Source: Bacillota bacterium (GTDB taxonomy: Bacteria; Bacillota_A; Clostridia; DSM-8532). Taken from it: DNA of 9,040 bases. Numbering within the stretch: position 1 is the stretch's first letter; each line of letters opens with the position of its first letter. The translations under genes were made by a program, and so were the position numbers. Location of the stretch: contig JAFADM010000309.1 of the NCBI GenBank assembly GCA_023424865.1, positions 1 through 9,040 of the forward strand, in the 5' to 3' direction. The notes under the pieces are model-generated. The model saw only the letters and a program-made list of their open reading frames with translations, ran no database searches and had not been told where the DNA came from. Below are positions 7,326 to 9,040 of the stretch, piece after piece.

Positions 7326-8174
7326 TTATGCCTTTAAAATTTTGTCCATGGCCGCGGATGTCCGCCGAATGCCTTCCTCCGGAAAGCCTTTTAATACGCT
7401 TACCTCCGCCGTTATCCAACCGTCATAGCCTATGTCCTTTAGTGCCTCCATCACCTGAGGATAGTCCACATCACCGGATAAAAGATCCACAAAACCCTCC
7501 AGTGTTCCCACGCTTTTCTTGAAATCCTTTATATGCACTTTTTTAATTCGGCTGCCCAATATATGGATCCAGTGCTGGGGATAGCCTGTTAAGACCACAT
7601 TGCCAACATCAAAATAAGCGCCTAACCAGGGAGAACCCGAGCCGGCTGCCTCATCAATGAATTGCTTCATCTCCAGAGGGGAGAGAAGAAATTTATTCCA
7701 CACATTTTCAACGCCGATGCACACGCCCAGCTCCCCGGCAAAGGCGCCCAGCTCTTTCATGGCTGCCAGAGCCCTTTCATACGCCGTATCATAGGCAACC
7801 ACCCCGGTACCGGGGATGAAATCCGCACCCACACAGCCTGGAACCACCAAAATGGTATCGCAGGACAGCCGTTTTGCCGCAAGAAGCTGTTTCTTTACAA
7901 TGTCCTTTGCCTTTTCCCTAACGGACGGGTTATCGGAGGTAAGGGAATACGTCCAGTACAAGCCGCTGGCCACACTGTAAAGCTCAAGGCCATACCGGCA
8001 GGCAAGATCCCTGATTTTATCCAAATCTTCCTCCGTGGATTCAAGGCTCAGCTCTCCTTTTTCCGACAACGCTACCTCCACACCCTCAAAGCCGGCGTCC
8101 CGGGCCGATGCAAAAATTCTTTCCAAAGGCCAATCACCCGGAAAGGACCATACGCTAATCCCCTTTTTCATCAT
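7326..8174 (-). CDS. Sugar phosphate isomerase/epimerase-like TIM-barrel protein
   Basis: Encodes 282 residues from the first of two adjacent ATGs (8172-8174), preferred because AAAGGG lies 8 bases upstream; a longer GTG frame from 8237 would add 21 basic residues that do not fit the family, which begins near KKGISVWSF. It belongs to the xylose-isomerase-like TIM-barrel (AP endonuclease 2) superfamily. The four metal-binding residues are present in order: Glu156 in GVENVWNK, Asp189 in YFDVGNV, His214 in KVHIKDF and Glu257 in ITAEVS. Such enzymes interconvert keto and aldo sugars or epimerise them, using a divalent metal in the cytoplasm. UlaE-like 3-epimerases, IolE/IolI-type enzymes and hydroxypyruvate isomerases are the nearest concepts, and I cannot choose among them. 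It is the first gene of a unit with the oxidoreductase and is divergent from the AraC-type regulator. Confidence 0.92.
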   Translation of the reverse strand: MMKKGISVWSFPGDWPLERIFASARDAGFEGVEVALSEKGELSLESTEEDLDKIRDLACRYGLELYSVASGLYWTYSLTSDNPSVREKAKDIVKKQLLAAKRLSCDTILVVPGCVGADFIPGTGVVAYDTAYERALAAMKELGAFAGELGVCIGVENVWNKFLLSPLEMKQFIDEAAGSGSPWLGAYFDVGNVVLTGYPQHWIHILGSRIKKVHIKDFKKSVGTLEGFVDLLSGDVDYPQVMEALKDIGYDGWITAEVSVLKGFPEEGIRRTSAAMDKILKA

Positions 8175-8182
8175 TGACTCAA

Positions 8183-8194
8183 CCCTTTCTCCTT
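8183..8194 (-). promoter_or_regulatory. Tandem ribosome binding sequences before the isomerase
   Basis: On the minus strand AAGGAG (8189-8194) is followed directly by AAAGGG (8183-8188), which sits 8 bases before the first ATG at 8172-8174 and 11 before the second. AAAGGG is better spaced. Together they argue against the longer GTG start at 8237, inside whose frame they would lie. Confidence 0.7.
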
Positions 8195-8197
8195 TTT

Positions 8198-8220
8198 GTT
8201 TTCCTTTTTTGAAGGAAAAC
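8198..8220. repeat. Perfect 9+9 inverted repeat just upstream of the isomerase ribosome binding site
   Basis: On the plus strand the arm GTTTTCCTT (8198-8206) and its exact reverse complement AAGGAAAAC (8212-8220) are separated by five bases, TTTTG. It lies 24 bases before the isomerase start, immediately before the tandem ribosome binding sequences. It could be a DNA operator or a hairpin in the 5' leader of the isomerase transcript. It does not look like a terminator of the AraC gene, which lies on the other side and reads away from it. Confidence 0.6.
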
Positions 8221-8308
8221 CGGTTCCCTGCCCTCACAATTAAGAGCGGGCAGTTCCGATTATTCCCTGCTATTACCTGTCCGGCCCGCTATGCCTGACG
8301 ATGGCTCT

Positions 8309-8337
8309 ATGATATGATGAAGACAGACATCTGTCTT
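8309..8337 (-). promoter_or_regulatory. Candidate promoter for the isomerase-oxidoreductase unit
   Basis: On the minus strand AAGACA (8332-8337, 4 of 6 matches to TTGACA) is followed after 17 bases by TATCAT (8309-8314, 5 of 6 matches to TATAAT). Transcription would start near 8302 and give a leader of about 128 bases that contains the 9+9 inverted repeat. The -35 box and spacer are overlapped by the 8+8 palindrome, as expected for a regulated promoter. Overlapping TATGAT boxes (8308-8313 and 8313-8318) on the plus strand could serve the AraC gene but lack a good -35. Confidence 0.38.
8320..8337. promoter_or_regulatory. Candidate operator: perfect 8+2+8 inverted repeat
   Basis: AAGACAGA-CA-TCTGTCTT is an exact inverted repeat in the 210-base gap between the divergent isomerase and AraC-regulator starts, 47 bases before the regulator's ATG. 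It overlaps the candidate minus-strand -35 box and spacer. Symmetry, length and position suit a regulator-binding site. AraC proteins often use direct repeats, so a different dimeric regulator is possible. Confidence 0.5.
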
Positions 8338-8384
8338 TGCTTTTTATTACTGGAAATTTAACAAATTGTCCACGGAGGTATGCC

Positions 8385-9040
8385 ATGGGCTGGGAGTTAA
8401 AAACCTTTAAAAAGGAAATTGATATACTGGGGCTTCACACATTCTATTATTTCGAGCACCCCAAGCATTTCTATTTCCCCGGAGAGAGGCATGATTTCTG
8501 GGAGATGGTTTATGTGGACAGGGGTGAAATCGATGTTCTTGCCGAAACCACGGGCTACAGGCTTCAGCAGGGGGACGTCATTTTTCACAAGCCCATGGAG
8601 TTTCATACCCTGGCCTCCAATGACCGGGATCCTAATAATGTTCTGGTAGTGACCTTTTCAGCAAGGGGCGAGGCCGTGAACTACTTTGAGAACAAGCTTT
8701 TCACCCTGGACGCACGGCATAAAAAGCTCCTGGCTCTCATGCTGGATGAAGGACGCGACCTTTTCCCGGATCTGTCAGGCAAAAACGGCTCGGGCCCTCC
8801 TATGGGCCAGGCTCCTCTTTTCGGCTCCTCCCAGCTGCTGTTAAGCTACCTGGAGCAGTTTCTTATACTGCTTATAAGAAGCAACAGGCAGAGTGAAAGG
8901 AGCTCAAGAAAAAGCGGTATCGCCAAGAAGAATGTGGAGAATATTTTAGTGGAGCATATCCGTGAGTATCTTGAAAAGCATGTCTATGGCACCGTTAAGC
9001 TCACGGACCTGTGCCGGGGCTTTAATATGAGCAAATCCTA
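8385..9040 (+). CDS. AraC-family transcriptional regulator with N-terminal cupin, cut at the right edge
   Basis: The frame starts at the ATG at 8385 and stays open through base 9040, giving 218 residues. GGAGG (8374-8378) lies 6 bases upstream. Residues about 18-95 form an AraC-type cupin sensor: HDFWEMVYVDRGEIDVL (36-52), then GYRLQQGDVIFHKPMEFHTL (57-76), which holds the conserved GDV-F-x-P pattern. A helical linker follows at about 110-170. The C-terminal domain begins near residue 184 with VENILVEHIREYLEKHVYG and enters the first helix-turn-helix at KLTDLCRGFNMSKS, where the window ends; about 70 further residues would complete the usual protein of 280-300. Such regulators bind a sugar or related ligand in the cupin and usually activate neighbouring catabolic genes. 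The divergent layout makes the isomerase-oxidoreductase unit the likely target. Confidence 0.92.
   Translation, partial: MGWELKTFKKEIDILGLHTFYYFEHPKHFYFPGERHDFWEMVYVDRGEIDVLAETTGYRLQQGDVIFHKPMEFHTLASNDRDPNNVLVVTFSARGEAVNYFENKLFTLDARHKKLLALMLDEGRDLFPDLSGKNGSGPPMGQAPLFGSSQLLLSYLEQFLILLIRSNRQSERSSRKSGIAKKNVENILVEHIREYLEKHVYGTVKLTDLCRGFNMSKS

Noticed and set aside
8235..8237. Longer GTG start for the isomerase gene
   Set aside because: It would add 21 basic, low-complexity residues, place the tandem ribosome binding sequences and the inverted repeat inside the coding region, and does not fit the family start.
8224..8270. Direct repeat TTCCCTGC at 8224-8231 and 8263-8270 as a possible AraC binding pair
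   Set aside because: An 8-base repeat in a 210-base region is likely enough by chance, and the 39-base spacing does not suggest a paired site.
8245..8290. Inverted repeat AGCGGGC (8245-8251) with GCCCGCT (8284-8290)
   Set aside because: The arms are exact, but 32 unpaired bases lie between them and no further pairing extends the stem, so it is weak as a hairpin or operator.

Overview
The window looks like chromosomal DNA of a Gram-positive, low-to-medium G+C bacterium, most likely Bacillota and perhaps the Clostridia or Paenibacillaceae. This rests on strong purine-rich ribosome binding sites (AAGGAGGG, GGAGG, AAGGAG) 6-9 bases before nearly every start, on compact gene packing, and on the protein families present. 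Assignment below phylum would be a guess. No rRNA, tRNA, CRISPR array, insertion sequence, phage gene or defence system was seen.

Layout from left to right. Bases 1-53 hold the first codons of a minus-strand gene that leaves the window. Bases 244-954 (minus) encode a DUF421/YetF-type membrane protein. Bases 1087-4236 (minus) encode a very large glycoside hydrolase family 2 enzyme with a DUF4982 module and about 450 residues of accessory C-terminal domains. The 461 bases after it hold no convincing gene. Bases 4698-5228 (plus) encode a RimJ/RimL-type GNAT acetyltransferase, which meets the minus-strand WYL-family regulator (5225-6136) tail to tail with a 4-base overlap. Bases 6299-7306 and 7326-8174 (minus) form a two-gene unit: a Gfo/Idh/MocA NAD(P)-dependent oxidoreductase preceded by a xylose-isomerase-like TIM-barrel isomerase/epimerase. 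Divergent from that unit, at 8385, an AraC-family regulator with an N-terminal cupin sensor runs off the right edge just after entering its DNA-binding domain.

The right half reads as a carbohydrate or polyol catabolic locus. The AraC protein probably senses a sugar and controls the divergent isomerase-oxidoreductase pair. The 210-base gap between them carries a perfect 8+8 inverted repeat that overlaps a candidate minus-strand promoter, and a 9+9 inverted repeat directly before the isomerase ribosome binding site. The GH2 enzyme has no visible signal peptide, so it probably cleaves an imported glycoside in the cytoplasm. It may feed the same metabolism, but it is separated from the pair by two unrelated-looking genes and no transporter is present, so this link is only inferred.

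The window is mostly ordinary accessory metabolism. The points most worth a second look are the two inverted repeats in the divergent regulatory region, the shortened immunoglobulin-like domain and tandem C-terminal modules of the GH2 enzyme, and the unknown substrate of the oxidoreductase-isomerase pair. Nothing seen here clearly qualifies as a new biological system.
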